DNA of 64,000 nt. It comes from Omphalotus guepiniiformis. Taxonomy: Eukaryota > Basidiomycota > Agaricomycetes > Agaricales > Omphalotaceae. The DNA is taken from positions 186,001 to 250,000 of the forward strand of contig JAQOOI010000015.1 of NCBI GenBank assembly GCA_028554645.1, given 5' to 3'. Both the position numbers and the translations under genes were made by a program. The notes beneath the pieces are model-generated. The model was not told the origin of the DNA, made no database searches, and saw nothing but the letters and a program-made list of their open reading frames with translations. Below, piece after piece: positions 1 to 10,930 of the stretch. Positions within the stretch are counted from its first letter, which is position 1, and each line of letters begins with the position of its first letter.

Positions 1-2
1 AC

Positions 3-848
3 GTCGATAATTCCTCTCCCTCTTCCTCTACTCGCAGCTCTCGTTCGTGGTACTCAAAAATATCTATCAAGCCTTGCAAACGCTACTTCAGGCCGTTAAC
101 TCGCAAGGCATATTACCTCGCCTTCTTTCATCTCTTACTGGTTAATTTTCCATTCGCGCTTGGCACATGGGTGTATCTTTTCGTTTTCACAGTGGTAAGT
201 CGCATATAATGAGTTTTTAGATTTGTGCTGAAGTCGTGCTTAAAGACAGGAACAACACTGCTTATAGCCCTTCCTCTTGGTGCTATTTTATGCTTCTTCG
301 ACCTACTAGGCGCTAGGGCGTTCTCCCGTGCTGAGGTGAGCTTCTATATTTTCTTCTTGGATGCTCAAACTCATTGATCCATCACAGCTTCACCTCCAAA
401 CGACTTTCCACTCACCTCTTCCTCTCCCCGCTCCTTACCCTCCCCGACCTATCTTCAACCGCCACCGAGGCCCTACAGCCTCAGAGCTCGAATCAGGGCG
501 CGCCGTCATCGGCGATAGATTGCCTGAAACGTCGTTCTATAAGAACACCTACGCTATGGCAAGTCACTGCATTTCCGCTCAACAGACACTCCTTACTCAT
601 ATATATATCTTTTTACTTTCGTTTGTATCCCCCAACAGTTCACAGACCCAACGACGTATCAAGCGATATTCTACTTCCTCGTTATCAAACCAGCTATAAC
701 GCTGTCTATCCTTCTCGTCCTTCTGGTTATTGGTGTGCCTGCATTTGTGCTGGTGATACCGGCGCCGGCGGTGCTAAGGGCAACGAGGAGGATTGGGAAA
801 TGGCAGGCTGGCGTTGCTGTTGAGGGGTTGTATTATGCCGTTCGGTGA
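3..848 (+). CDS. Multi-pass membrane protein, 5'-truncated by window edge
   Basis: Four exon segments join into one open frame: 3-194, 246-335, 388-558 and 639-848 (stop TGA 846-848). This gives about 220 visible residues; the start lies left of the window. Hydrophobic stretches fall in the first segment (around YLAFFHLLLVNFPFALG), across the first splice (LLIALPLGAILCFF) and in the last segment (LSILLVLLVIGVPAFVLVIP), so at least three or four membrane helices are expected. Spacing and composition faintly recall the bacterial 'putative sensor' membrane domain, but I would not assign it. The third intron (559-638) starts with GCAAGT, a GC-AG intron. The terminal exon is terminated cleanly. 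Function unknown. Confidence 0.7.
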
Positions 849-1263
849 GAAACGGGGAGATGGAGGGGGAAAGTGAGAAGTCAGAGGTGAAGAGTGAGGC
901 GAGGGTGTGCAAGGGTGCACTGTTTCTGTTTCTTGAGATATGGATTGGGGGGATTTTTTCTTGGTTATATGCGTACCCCCGCCGTGATTTACCCTCAGTC
1001 ACAGACGATTCTGCGCTTCGTCTGTTCTGGGTAGCCCCAGAAGTTTGAAAGTTCTGGGTGTATTCTTGTCTTGTAAAAACAACCTGCCCCGCGTGCATGT
1101 ATTTACTATACGTTTTCAATAATTTATATTTGACCTGGTGCATCTCGCTCACAACACTGATAACGAATACTTGAACTGAACACGTCGGTTTCAGACATGA
1201 GTTTAGATGAATTATCATATTCAGTGGTGTTGATGTACAAATTCTTATTGTATGTACATCTAA
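849..1263. other. Intergenic, convergent gene ends
   Basis: This 415-base gap lies between the 3' ends of a plus-strand and a minus-strand gene. Open frames here (for example 845-1048 plus) have no coding character. I see only presumed 3' UTRs. Confidence 0.5.
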
Positions 1264-2820
1264 TCAACAAGACTCAAAGAGTGTTACTCCCCCTACGAGT
1301 CCGGCATCATGCTCGGCCTTCAATACTGGTAACAGTGGTAATTTCTTAAGGCTGTCGTTGGCAACAGTAAGGAGATTAAAAGTCTTTAGGGAGGCAACCG
1401 ATAGGTCCCGGGATTTCTGGCATCTAGAAGCAACCATAGCGGAAACCCATTTTAGAATGGTGGGATTTAGTCCTAAAAGGTACATTTCCAAGTTCTGTAG
1501 GCGAGGCAACAAAATTTCCTTCGTGGAAACAAGAGAGCCACACCGGTCACTTATGGGAATACAGAGAAGATTAAGTATCCCGGCGTATTCCGTTTCCGCA
1601 ATATTTCTTGGTACGACACGAAGAGTGAGGTCGAGGAGGTTTGGTACGGAACGGAACACCTCTCGCAGTCCACCATCTGACAAGGTAATCCTGTCCAAGC
1701 ACAATTCCAGAAGAGAGCACGACGATCGTGAGATGAACGAATCAAATTCCTCCAACCTCTCCGCCTGGAAACCTCCACCTGCAATGAGATGTAACCTCTG
1801 CAGCACCGGTAATGTGACGATGCGAAACACCGTCGGCAATGCAGCTGCATCGGCATAAACACCCAAGTCCACCTGGAAGAAAGTGATTGTAGGAAAAAGT
1901 ATCGGTGATGATACAGGTAATAATCCATCGTGTTTCTTGAGGGACGAAAAGATCAGGAAGAGCTTTTTCAATCTGAGACACGAGCTAAGGATTTTCCAGT
2001 CGTTGACGGAGTGCCAGACAAAGGGACCGAACGTCAGTGACTCCAAGTTTGAGTAAGGGAACAGCGGGCCAGGTAGGGTACGACCAGCAGTTAAAGAGCG
2101 TATCTTGGTAGCGCTTGTACACCAATGCGAGTCTTCCAATGACTTCCGCGATCCAAGTCGTACATCGAGTGATTCCAGGTCGGCAAAGTTCAGCTCCTCA
2201 GAACCTCGTATTCTCTTGAGGACGTCATCGTCAATGAAAGCTGAGCGCCATCTATGGGAGTTTTGCAACAGCAAGCCGTATACTGCAGAAGAGGGACGTT
2301 CCGTAATTTCGAGTGTCAGTGGCACTGGCGAGGACATCTTAAGATAATGCGATAAAACTTTGGTATAGCCCGGGCAAAGTGTATGCCAGTAGCCACCCGT
2401 AATGACCCATTGACCATCAGCCCAAAGATTTGGCCAAGAAGTTACGATGTTCCTCCAAAGCTGGCACACCTGTGACAAACGCAAAGCTTGCTTCAAGAAC
2501 CCAGGCTGGCCTGGATATTCGTTCTGGACGGAAAACCAGAAGATCTCTCGAAGTATCTCCACAGGTAAGCGGCGTATTGGTACATCCAGTTCCTTCTCAA
2601 GACTGCTTCGTTCTGCGTGATCGTTCATGAACTCGGAAAAAGCGTCCCAAAGCCGGTCGACCCTTGCAAATTCGAGGAGGTCGTCATCTTGCTGCAAATC
2701 TTCAACATGAAAATAGATCCATTGGTCATCGGAGGAGACGTCGTTGTGCTCAATCGCGGGAGCAAACAAGTCGATATCCGTGGACTTGGTCGTTGTGACT
2801 AAAACTGTCGCATTGTGCAA
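1264..2820 (-). CDS. F-box protein with leucine-rich-type C-terminal region
   Basis: A single-exon ORF of 518 residues. An F-box lies at about residues 82-130 (RRLPVEILREIFWFS ... SQVCQLWRNIV ... WPNLWA), preceded by an acidic leader. The rest is an irregular leucine-rich region (repeats such as NLESLTFGPF, LPVLQRLHLIAGG, VPNLLDLTLRVV) typical of the large agaricomycete F-box families. By family knowledge the F-box binds Skp1 in an SCF ubiquitin ligase and the C-terminal part selects a target. The target is unknown. The start at 2820 is the first Met in a long open frame. It has the same architecture as the F-box gene at 9627-10930. Confidence 0.85.
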   Translation of the reverse strand: MHNATVLVTTTKSTDIDLFAPAIEHNDVSSDDQWIYFHVEDLQQDDDLLEFARVDRLWDAFSEFMNDHAERSSLEKELDVPIRRLPVEILREIFWFSVQNEYPGQPGFLKQALRLSQVCQLWRNIVTSWPNLWADGQWVITGGYWHTLCPGYTKVLSHYLKMSSPVPLTLEITERPSSAVYGLLLQNSHRWRSAFIDDDVLKRIRGSEELNFADLESLDVRLGSRKSLEDSHWCTSATKIRSLTAGRTLPGPLFPYSNLESLTFGPFVWHSVNDWKILSSCLRLKKLFLIFSSLKKHDGLLPVSSPILFPTITFFQVDLGVYADAAALPTVFRIVTLPVLQRLHLIAGGGFQAERLEEFDSFISRSSCSLLELCLDRITLSDGGLREVFRSVPNLLDLTLRVVPRNIAETEYAGILNLLCIPISDRCGSLVSTKEILLPRLQNLEMYLLGLNPTILKWVSAMVASRCQKSRDLSVASLKTFNLLTVANDSLKKLPLLPVLKAEHDAGLVGGVTLFESC

Positions 2821-2974
2821 TGTCAGAGAATGGATATGCGGTTACTGTGAAAGAACACACCTGAAGAGCACATACTGATATCACTGCGATGAGCGAATGG
2901 GCAAAGGATGATTTGAGGGTATATTTTATACAGAAATCGTGTGGCATCTGTGGCCAGTGGATCGTAACAATACG

Positions 2975-3600
2975 CTAACGAGAGCATTGTTCATAATTTG
3001 TCACTATATACAAGGCACCTTCGAGTGGACGATGGTTGAACTCACTGCCAGCAAGGGTATGAGGTCTGATTACCGCAAAAGTGGGCGCTGCCACCCCAAC
3101 AGGAATGTAACTAGCAGCTCCAAGTTGAGCATCTACATGAACCGCATATTTTGTCTAGAGACACAAGATGTTAATAAAGCCACTAGGACGTCAAAAATTG
3201 CCATATATGCACCGTTCTTAGGCACCTGCGATTTTCAAAGCTGTTCATGCGTAGACATTGTAGTATGTTCTTGCTGCGACAACCCTTCCCAGATTTCGAT
3301 TCAACTTCCATATCTTCGGCAACAACTGGGCTTGTACAGTCGTTCTTCGAGGAATCGTCATTTATCCGTTTCGGTCTGGGTAGGATCCAGATTGACAGGT
3401 GACGGAGGGTGAATCCACAGATAATGACCAGAAGGCTCGACCTGACCCAGCTGTCGCCTTGGTCCTGAGGTGGGGCTTTCCAGGAGAAGATGAGACTGTA
3501 GATTACACGAATCAGTATTTTTATAGGGATTAATCAGTCAGCTCGAACTTACCCAGTTTACCTGCTCGTCCGATGTCAGTTGCACCGATATCGGTAACAT
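2975..3600 (-). CDS. Possible small unknown gene (low confidence)
   Basis: The minus strand has protein-like stretches with plausible splice signals. One is an ORF starting at ATG 3600 with a GTAAGT intron after 3553. A second starts at ATG 3361 (MTIPRRTTVQAQLLPK...) and could be spliced to a C-terminal exon ending at TAG 2975-2977 (...LGAASYIPVGVAAPTFAV...). The two overlap at TAAATGA and I cannot join everything into one convincing model. It could be a small, possibly mitochondrial-type protein, a decayed gene, or chance. The 157-residue plus-strand ORF over the same bases looks less protein-like. Confidence 0.22.
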
Positions 3601-3922
3601 CTAACACTCCTTTGCAGTTCCTTTGCACGCCATTCCGGGTTTCTCCTTAGCAGTAGGCATGCCTCCGTTCGGGACGATAGAGCTCGTCCAGGTTTCTCTC
3701 CGTCTCCTGTCTCTTGACAATGTGCTTTATCATTGGATAGGAAGAGCGTACAGTGAAGAGATCCCATGGATGAAGTTGATACGGACGCCGTCGATAACAG
3801 GAGCAATCACGTCCTCGACACAGTGTAACGATCCGAATTTGGAAGGAAAACGCTTATTACGACCGTCGACGCGTGCTGCGTAACGTGGTCGGTACGACTG
3901 TGACTTTTTCCTCTTCTTTCCA
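3601..3922. other. Upstream region of the USE1-type gene
   Basis: About 320 bases without a supported gene. The stretch just before the ATG at 3923 is pyrimidine-rich (tttttcctcttctttcc), as is common before fungal start codons. No clear TATA box was seen. Confidence 0.4.
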
Positions 3923-4898
3923 ATGGTTCTCGCGACAGAGCAAGCTCGACACGATGCGATAAATCTGAGCCGACTGATACGAAGACTTGAAAAGTCAGTG
4001 GCCGACGAAGACTGGGAAGGTACAGCACAAAATGAATTGTGGATGAAATCGTTGGCCACATTACAGGTCAGTTACTACTTCACGTCGTTGCAGAATACAT
4101 CTTTGACAGAAAGAAAGACTATTAAATTTGCTAGGAAGTTGCTGAAGAACGTAGAGCTAGCTGGTATTTCCCCGTACGTCCTTCCGATTCCTGGCGCGAA
4201 AAAGGTTTACTAATCTTCTGCTTTGTAGACAGGATGAGAAACGGTACAATGGCGTTCGAGCAAACTTGGATAAGTCTGAAACCTTTCTCAAATCCGTTGA
4301 GGAAGTGAGCATCTCTTTTTACTTGAATGAGGTTGTGATCTTACTAGAAGCCTAGCGTTCGGCACCCAAACCTACGCAGCCGACATCGTATCTATCTAGC
4401 GTACCAATACCAGCGCCTCCTTCTCGTGAAGTCGAGCCACCTCCAGAATTGGAATTAGTAGAACAAGACGTGTCTACCGACAATCTTCTCACTTCGCCCT
4501 CTGAACCACCTCTCCCTTCATCAAGCTTCGCCTCGCCTATTCCGATCCTCATACCGCCTACCATCCCAATAGCTTCAAAATCCACTTCCGTAGCTACAGG
4601 TGCATTTTTAGACAACTCCAGAGCGCGTCACGAGGCCATGTCGGAGCAGCTGGCCCAGATGGCGGAACAGCTGAAGAAGAACGCACAACATTTCTCTGAG
4701 AGTTTGGCAAAGGATAAAGCGGTTGTGGAGGAGACTCATGAGAAGTTGGAGAGCAATTTCGGAGTTATGCAGAAAGAGCGGATCCGGTTGAGGGATCATC
4801 GCGGGAAGAGTGGATCGACGACGTGTCTGGTCATATTCGCTGTCCTCGCGGTGACGGCGATATTCATATTCATGGTTGCTCTCATTCGGATCACTTGA
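3923..4898 (+). CDS. USE1: USE1-type SNARE protein of ER/Golgi retrograde transport
   Basis: Exons 3923-4066, 4118-4173, 4229-4304 and 4356-4898 join to a 272-residue protein. The N-terminal segment (INLSRLIRRLEKS ... FARKLLKNVE) matches the conserved start of the Use1/Slt1 family. A proline/serine-rich linker follows. The C-terminal half has a SNARE-like coiled coil (MSEQLAQMAEQLKKNAQHF ... LEKNF-type heptads) and a single C-terminal anchor (TCLVIFAVLAVTAIFIFMVALI). Known family role: a SNARE on the ER acting in Golgi-to-ER membrane fusion. Introns are 49-55 bases. The intron 1 acceptor is uncertain: the frame stays open through it, and I chose 4117 because it restores the conserved block. 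A broken duplicate of this gene lies at 9575-9770. Confidence 0.85.
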
Positions 4899-5369
4899 TA
4901 CCTGACTCTGTCTATATGTTCAAGACCTGATGCGGACGTTTGATTCTATGGAAGATCAGGGTGTGAGTGCGAGTGTTTATTCCTTGCCTAGCTCTCATCA
5001 TTGCTAATTGGTATATCTCCTTCAGTTGGCGTCACGGACTACGGACCATCCTTTATTATTGTTCACTATCATCGGTTTCTTTTGCTGTTAACGAAGTTCA
5101 GGACGAGCCAACATGAAACTTGGAGATCTGATAGATTCTAATGACCTTTATTTTTGCGTTGCGGGCAACAATACATTCAAGTGCACTGTTGGGTATTCAT
5201 GTCACCACATAGCAATTGTATCAAGTTGTTGCTACAGCCAGTAACATAACACAAGACACGCCATCCACAGTAAGAGGTACGCGACAGTCCAAATGAAGCC
5301 CAGTCTTTCGTCAGCGCCACACATAGGGAGTGGAAGCTGCAGCATATGTAAATCAAGACGATGCACGGG
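4899..5369. other. Intergenic between convergent genes
   Basis: About 470 bases between the 3' ends of the USE1-type gene and the NmrA-like gene. I see no coding exon or RNA gene here. The long minus-strand frame starting at 5572 is only the last exon of the NmrA-like gene read in a wrong frame and run past its stop. Confidence 0.5.
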
Positions 5370-6687
5370 TCAGGATTTCCCGCTAGCCAATTTCGCAACA
5401 GACACCTTATTCCATCCTTTTTCTCTCTTTGAAGTATACGACCCCCTCTGCCGAGCCCAACTTTCGAAGTTCTGCAAACCAGGATACGCCTTTCGAGCCG
5501 CAGCGATCTGACTTTCATGCTCTGGTACCGTGCCTTCAGCTTGAATCCGATGAACACGTTCAATATCATCAATCCTAGCAGTGTTTATGATATCTTGTGC
5601 TTAGGGACCGTACACACGAAAAAGATGGGCATCAAGATACTCACAAGGCTTTAGTGTGTCCGTTGATTGATATAAGCATCCGGGCAATAGAACTAGGTAT
5701 TGCTCGCATAGAGCGCCCCGTGGCACGTTTATACGATTGTTCTTGCTCGCTCATTGTACATTGCTCTCCTACAACACAGAGAATCTGTTGGTGGAAAGAA
5801 TCTGGATTCTTGAGGAGAGCAGTAGTCAGCTACCGAAGCGACAGAGAATGACCGTGACGAGGACCTTGAATACTCCCGCAGCGACATAGCCTATATCATC
5901 AACGGCCTACACATGATGTCTAGTAAGCACTGGTTCCACGATGAAAGCGCACACCAGGCATTTACAATCAATTGAATTGTTGTTGTGGGTTGCAGTCCGG
6001 TTTTCAAAACAGACACTGTGATTGAACCGATCATGCCCTCGTAGTTTTCCATGAAGAAACCAGGACGGAGGATCCTGGGTAGAAATAATAGTGAATCAGA
6101 TATGCCAGCGCATGATAGATCATCAACACACGTCCAAGGAAACGTTCCTCCACCCAATCGTTTGACATGTCGTTCTATTTTCACCTTGGCAAGCCGGTCT
6201 AATGCAGCTTTATCATCATCCTTCTCACCACCTCGCTCAGCGGAGGAGAAAATAAATGAGGAGACACCAAATTCAAGAGCAAGGTTTGCCACCATCTAGA
6301 AACAGATCAGTCTCGAGGAGATATCTGCTAGTAAAACTTTACCTTTCCCTGAGCCTCCTCCCCATCAGCATTAGCACCTAGCCCAGGAAATGCAAGAACA
6401 CAAAATACACCCCAGATACCTCCTTGTGATTTGGCATCTTCGAAAATCTTGCGTATGGTGGCTTCGGAATCCAGGTTTCCTTCAACAACAGTCACATGGC
6501 TTTGTGAAGCTAGAGATTGTGCAGAACGGGAGGAAGCCTTGCGTGTCATGGCTAGTATGTGGAATTCATCCGCGGAACTTTGTCCGTTCTCCAGATGGCT
6601 GTTTAGAACGGTCGGACTGAGCGCGTGGATCAAGGCCCTGCCTTGTCTGCCAGTCGCGCCAGTAACTAGAATGAGATGTTTGGCCAT
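5370..6687 (-). CDS. NmrA-like family NAD(P)-binding protein
   Basis: Six exons on the minus strand (6343-6687, 6132-6295, 5966-6074, 5865-5906, 5645-5808, 5370-5574) join without a break to 342 residues. The start at 6687 (MAKHLILVTGATGRQG) places the Rossmann glycine motif at residues 9-16; an upstream in-frame Met would add 18 non-conserved residues. Further family landmarks are FSSAERGG, ILRPGFFMENY, LQPTTTIQLIAVDDIGYVAAGVF and a helical C-terminus. NmrA/HSCARG-type proteins are atypical short-chain dehydrogenases that bind NAD(P) and often act as redox sensors or regulators rather than enzymes. Introns are 47-70 bases. Substrate or partner is unknown. Confidence 0.88.
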
Positions 6688-7329
6688 CAAGTGAATGGAG
6701 TCCGCAGCTGAAGTACACTGTTCTGGCACTGTAGGTGGCAAGTATTACGAAAGTTTGTCTTTAAGAGTGTGAGTGTAGTGGAGTTACAATTGCAGGAAAT
6801 ACTTCCGAAGATCAAGATATATGCAGACTCTGGCTCAGATGCACGCAAGAACCGTGTTCAGGTAAGTTGCAAGCGATTTACATCAATCAAAGTGTGGAAG
6901 ATTGGAAGATGGGGCGTACTGCGATTCTCACGGCAACATGATCTGGTAAGTATAGAACTCGAAGGATAGATTTCTATAGCGATTCTGAGTATCAGAATGA
7001 AAGTGTCAAGGTGTTACAATGAGTGCTCTCCAAATTCTGACTGCTGACAGCATTTCTGGTACCCTCATTACTGAGAAAACCTGCTCTGTGATGTGAAGGC
7101 TAACCTAGGGGCAAGAAAATAACACTGCCAGTTTAGATCATGAATAAACCTGATCCCACCTCAACTAGACTGTGTCATGATGGGAGACAAGATCAAATAT
7201 ATCACTCTGGCAGATCACAAAGATGTTGAACATTCTTTCAGCATTGCTTGGTGCTTACAATCGTATATTTTAAAGTAGAGTCCTGAAAAAAATATAAATA
7301 CCACATAGATGCAGCACCTACTTTCTATC
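6688..7329. other. Intergenic, no gene seen
   Basis: Upstream region of the NmrA-like gene running into AT-rich sequence. Short ORFs (for example 6769-6969) show no domain or plausible exon structure. Confidence 0.4.
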
Positions 7330-9020
7330 ATGGCCTCTGCAACAGACCCCACAACAGGAATTCCTCTCATTGATTCCTCTAGTATCCTGCAAATATTCAA
7401 TGACTATGCTGCAGTCAAATACACAAATAGTGAGATATAGGCATTATCTTTTACTTGAAACATACTGACTGTGATGAAGTTGCTTTTTTGGCAAGGCAGT
7501 GTTTAGTGCTTTGTTCAAAGATGCTCATGAAGTTTGATTATAGACCCTCCTGATTTATGATCATGCTGTGACATTCAACAAAGAAGTGAGGAAATATTTA
7601 AAACATGAATTCATTTGATTGACCAAGATTGCCAGATTTCATGTATCTGGATGTAATTAAACAGGCTTCACTATCTACTCAGCAATTGACTTAGTTGAAC
7701 AGACTACCCTGGAGATTACCCAGATTCTTGTTCTTCATTAATCATTACATTGTTCCATTTATGTTGATGTGAGTAATTCAATCTTCTGCTTTTGATTTCT
7801 TATCTTAATCAACAAACACAATAGCTTTGATGGACTATGTAGGTTTTCACCATGTTCAGGTTTCTTAGGTTTTCTGAAGTCAGGAATTCCGAGTTTAGAT
7901 ATGGACTTTTACAACATGTCTCCAGCTATGTGAGTCTTATTGCTCTTTAGCAAGCCCTTTCTAATCAAGATCTTTCTTATTATAGATGCACATTTGTGTC
8001 AAAGTTTACTGCATGGTGCCATTATCTTTAAGCCCTTCTGAATCTAATCAGTTCTGATCTTCAATTAGGCCCAATTTGATTGCTATTGGAACAGTTGAGC
8101 TAATCCTGATAATAAGAACCACTGCAATTTGTGAGTTACTGTTCTCACTAACTTGGTACTAACTAATGTAAGGATAGATGAAAACAAGAAAGTATGTGTC
8201 ATATTTTTGAACTTGATGATCTCTCTCTCATTCAAACAGAAAATAAAATATGGCCTTTTCACTCTCTTTGTTGGTAAGCTTGTTTACAAGACATAGAGAA
8301 GATTCAAATTCTAATTAAAACAGCTGAAATGATCTGTTGGCTAGTCTTATCAATAATTGTTACAAAGAGGACCACCAGTAAGCAACGAGAAAAATTAACA
8401 ACACATAGCTGCTTTTCTAAATGTCATTCTAGGTATATCTGGTGGAGAATTCTTTACAGGTTGCCTTTTTAATGCTAATGGGTTAGTATGGCCTAGTTGG
8501 TGAGTCTTGAACCAGCACTCTATCCTTTATCAAATTGTTAATATCTGAGGCTAAACAGGGTTCCACCTGTGATTGTTGAAAGTGAGATACTCAATCAAAA
8601 TTCAGCTCTAGCATTTCAGTACTTATAATCCTTTAGCCATCTTATTTCTCATGGTCTTGACCAGAGTGCTTTGTGAAGATGAAAGAGGTCCCACGTATTT
8701 ATCATTAAAGCAATCTAAATGTTTTATATTTCTAACTGGGTTTTTTCAACAGGCTGCATATTCTAGCTAGAGATTCCATCATTTATTTCTTTATTATGTG
8801 TTGTAAGATCCAAGCATGAGCTTTAAAAAAAAACTGATCTGTGACACTATCATAAAGCCATACTTATAGCAAATCTTCTTGTTTTTATATTTGGACGAGA
8901 TTTTCTAGGTGCATTGTTGATTGTGTAAGTGTCAACTTGATAATAGCCAATCCTACTCATCTCAATCTGGATTTTGCACAGGCCATCAAATGTTGTTGCA
9001 TGTGTAGCAGTAAGTTCAAT
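7330..9020 (+). pseudogene. Decayed or intron-dense DUF6533-type multi-pass membrane protein
   Basis: AT-rich DNA with short exon-like blocks separated by GT...AG stretches. Blocks, in order: 7330-7428 (MASATDP... AVKYTN), 7544-7602 (TLLIYDHAVTFNKEV), 7694-7768 (LPRFLFFINHYIVPF), 7825-7929, 8069-8130 (LIAIGTVELILIIRT), about 8175-8198 (IDENKKV), about 8430-8510 (GCLFNANGLVWPSW) and about 8570-8600 (VPPVIVES). Their order and motifs match the agaricomycete DUF6533 membrane proteins (typical 'YDxxLTFxxEV', 'FxxNRYxVP' and 'xxRTYAxY' blocks). Several blocks need frame changes, and an in-frame TGA follows the second block, so I call it a pseudogene. It could still be expressed with unusual splicing. 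Confidence 0.42.
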
Positions 9021-9574
9021 GAGATTCATGAGTATATAATTTACTCAGTTAGACAAGGCTGCCAGGATGATGATGAATTTGCACTACAAATTTGATAATG
9101 TCAATGAAGACCTCAGTGTAATAGAGTTTGTAGACACTTAGGTTGCTTTGAATTGACAGTTCTCCTGGCCAGTTTGTATCAAGCAAGGCCATTATCCGTT
9201 TAATCATATTTTAGATCCATCATTGAACATCCGAATTATTTCTGTGAGAAGTCATCATTGAATATTTAAGGAATCTGAATAGCATGTAACGAGACAAACG
9301 TGTTTTCTACTTCGCCAAAGTCGAAAATAGAAGACTCGGACATGATGAATTCAATGTGAATAGTGAGAAAAAGTTGTACTGGCACCGCAAACCAGAAACT
9401 CGCAGAAAATGCGCCTATTTATACCAGGACCCAGCCTATAAGATTACTGAATCGAAAAGCCACCTGCAGGCAGCAGTATCAAGGAGTGTGAGATGAGGGT
9501 TGGTACTGAGTGAAACATGTACCACCGTGCCCAATGACAACCTTCCTTTCTGCTTGATGGTTCATTGTCTACAG
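9021..9574. other. AT-rich intergenic, no gene seen
   Basis: About 550 bases downstream of the decayed membrane protein gene. The composition drifts back from AT-rich to normal near 9300. No supported feature. Confidence 0.35.
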
Positions 9575-9770
9575 CCAGCCTAGCGTTCGGCACCCAAACC
9601 TACTCAGCCTACACCGCATCTATCTATCACCACATTACAACTCGGTCCCTCCTTCGTAATACATCTTTGACGGAACCTAGGAAAGTAGATGAGGTTGGCG
9701 GGGAAGCTATTGAAGGACGTAGAATCAGATGGCGTTTCCTCGTACGAATCGTGATTTCAGTGAGCTCCGG
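9575..9770 (+). pseudogene. Scrambled duplicate fragment of the USE1-type gene
   Basis: Two pieces of the gene at 3923-4898 occur here in reversed order. Bases 9577-9628 match 4347-4398 (the start of exon 4) with only a few differences. Bases 9628-9745 then match about 4054-4176: the end of exon 1, intron 1 and exon 2. The shared exact words include CACCCAAACCTAC and AATACATCTTTGAC. Because intron sequence is included, this is a DNA-level duplication, not a retrocopy. The piece lies antisense to, and overlaps, the 3' end of the neighbouring F-box gene. Confidence 0.7.
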
Positions 9771-10930
9771 TACCAGTTGAAGTACTTCGTCAAGGTCATT
9801 CGCTGAGATCTTTACCCAGTCAAAGCAAAGTTTCCTGAGGGGACACGACAACCGTGACAAGAAATCTTTGAAACCATCGACATATTCCAGCCGGTAACCC
9901 GCCACGGAATAAATGCACAATGTCTGCAATGACGGCATGATGAAGCTTTTGAACACCACCGCCAATGCGTCCATGGATAAGCTATCAACGTCGAACCTCA
10001 AATATGTGAGCGACGGAAAGACTGCAGGAGAAGGGTGTTGAGGGGGTTGACGTCGGCAGTAGCGCAAAGAGCCGTTCCGTAGAGTCAAGCTTCTCAATCT
10101 GGGACAGGTACCGCTGAGCTTTTCCCACTTGGTGAGTTGATTGAAACTCGTGAGAGTTAACGACTTGAGCTGGGAATGTGGGAAAGCAGGTTCAAAGCAA
10201 AGACGATTGACCACCAATGACCGCAATTTAGGGGCGACCAAAAATATTTTAGTCATGTGGATGTGCGAACCTGTTCTCGACGCCTCATCTCCGGCGCATT
10301 CATGTTCAAAGGATTCCAGGTTAGGAAAATAACCCGTCACAGGGCGGGGTCCAAGGTATTCCAGCTCTTTCTCCATGGACTGAACAAGGGACAGGTCATC
10401 GTGGATGAGAAGAGAGCGCAACCTGGCACGATGGGAAAGCACTACTCGTACGAGTTCGGCATTTGGGTCGTCATCGAAGGAGTAGAGCTGAAGAGTGAGC
10501 GGGAGTGGCTTGGACATTTCGAGATAGCGAGCAATCATCCTGATCCTACTGGGTCTGGTTCTGCTCATTTTGATGCCCCATTCATCACAGGACCACAACC
10601 GTGAACAAGACGTCGTGATGTTCCTCCACCGACGACATACACCCCAGAGATCCAAAGCGTGGTGTGGATATTTGAACGTATAGACGACAGGGTCGGTGTC
10701 GCTTATCTCCACAGAGTGACCGCCATCATACTCGCCGGCCTCCATCGTAACATCCCACAAGAATATTTCGACGAGTAGCTCGGTAGGTAGTCGGTCAATC
10801 GGAGAAGGTATTGAGTTTGTAACTACACTACACTATTGGAATGTGAGTACTGGCGTTGAAATAAACAGAAAATAGAAAGACGCACAGAATCACGCCGTAA
10901 TTTCTTCCTGAAAAAGCGTACTAATGCCAT
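9627..10930 (-). CDS. F-box protein, two exons
   Basis: Exon 1 at 10894-10930 (start MALVRFFRKKLR) joins exon 2 at 9627-10822 across a 71-base intron to give 410 residues. The splice restores the F-box start (DRLPTELLVEIFLWDV), which has no in-frame Met of its own; this is why I prefer it to the Met at 10760. The F-box continues through LDLWGVCRRWRNIT ... LW. A leucine-rich-type region follows (PNLESFEHEC, PRLRSLTLRN, FPSLTYLRFD). Likely an SCF substrate adaptor, partner unknown. Oddity: roughly the last 35-45 residues are encoded antisense to the duplicated USE1 fragment, so this C-terminus appears to have been acquired by rearrangement. Confidence 0.8.

Noticed and set aside
2939..3412. Plus-strand ORF of 157 residues
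   Set aside because: No domain and irregular composition; it lies over better protein-like frames on the other strand.
9565..9780. Plus-strand 71-residue ORF as a gene
   Set aside because: It is the scrambled USE1 fragment read in a wrong frame.
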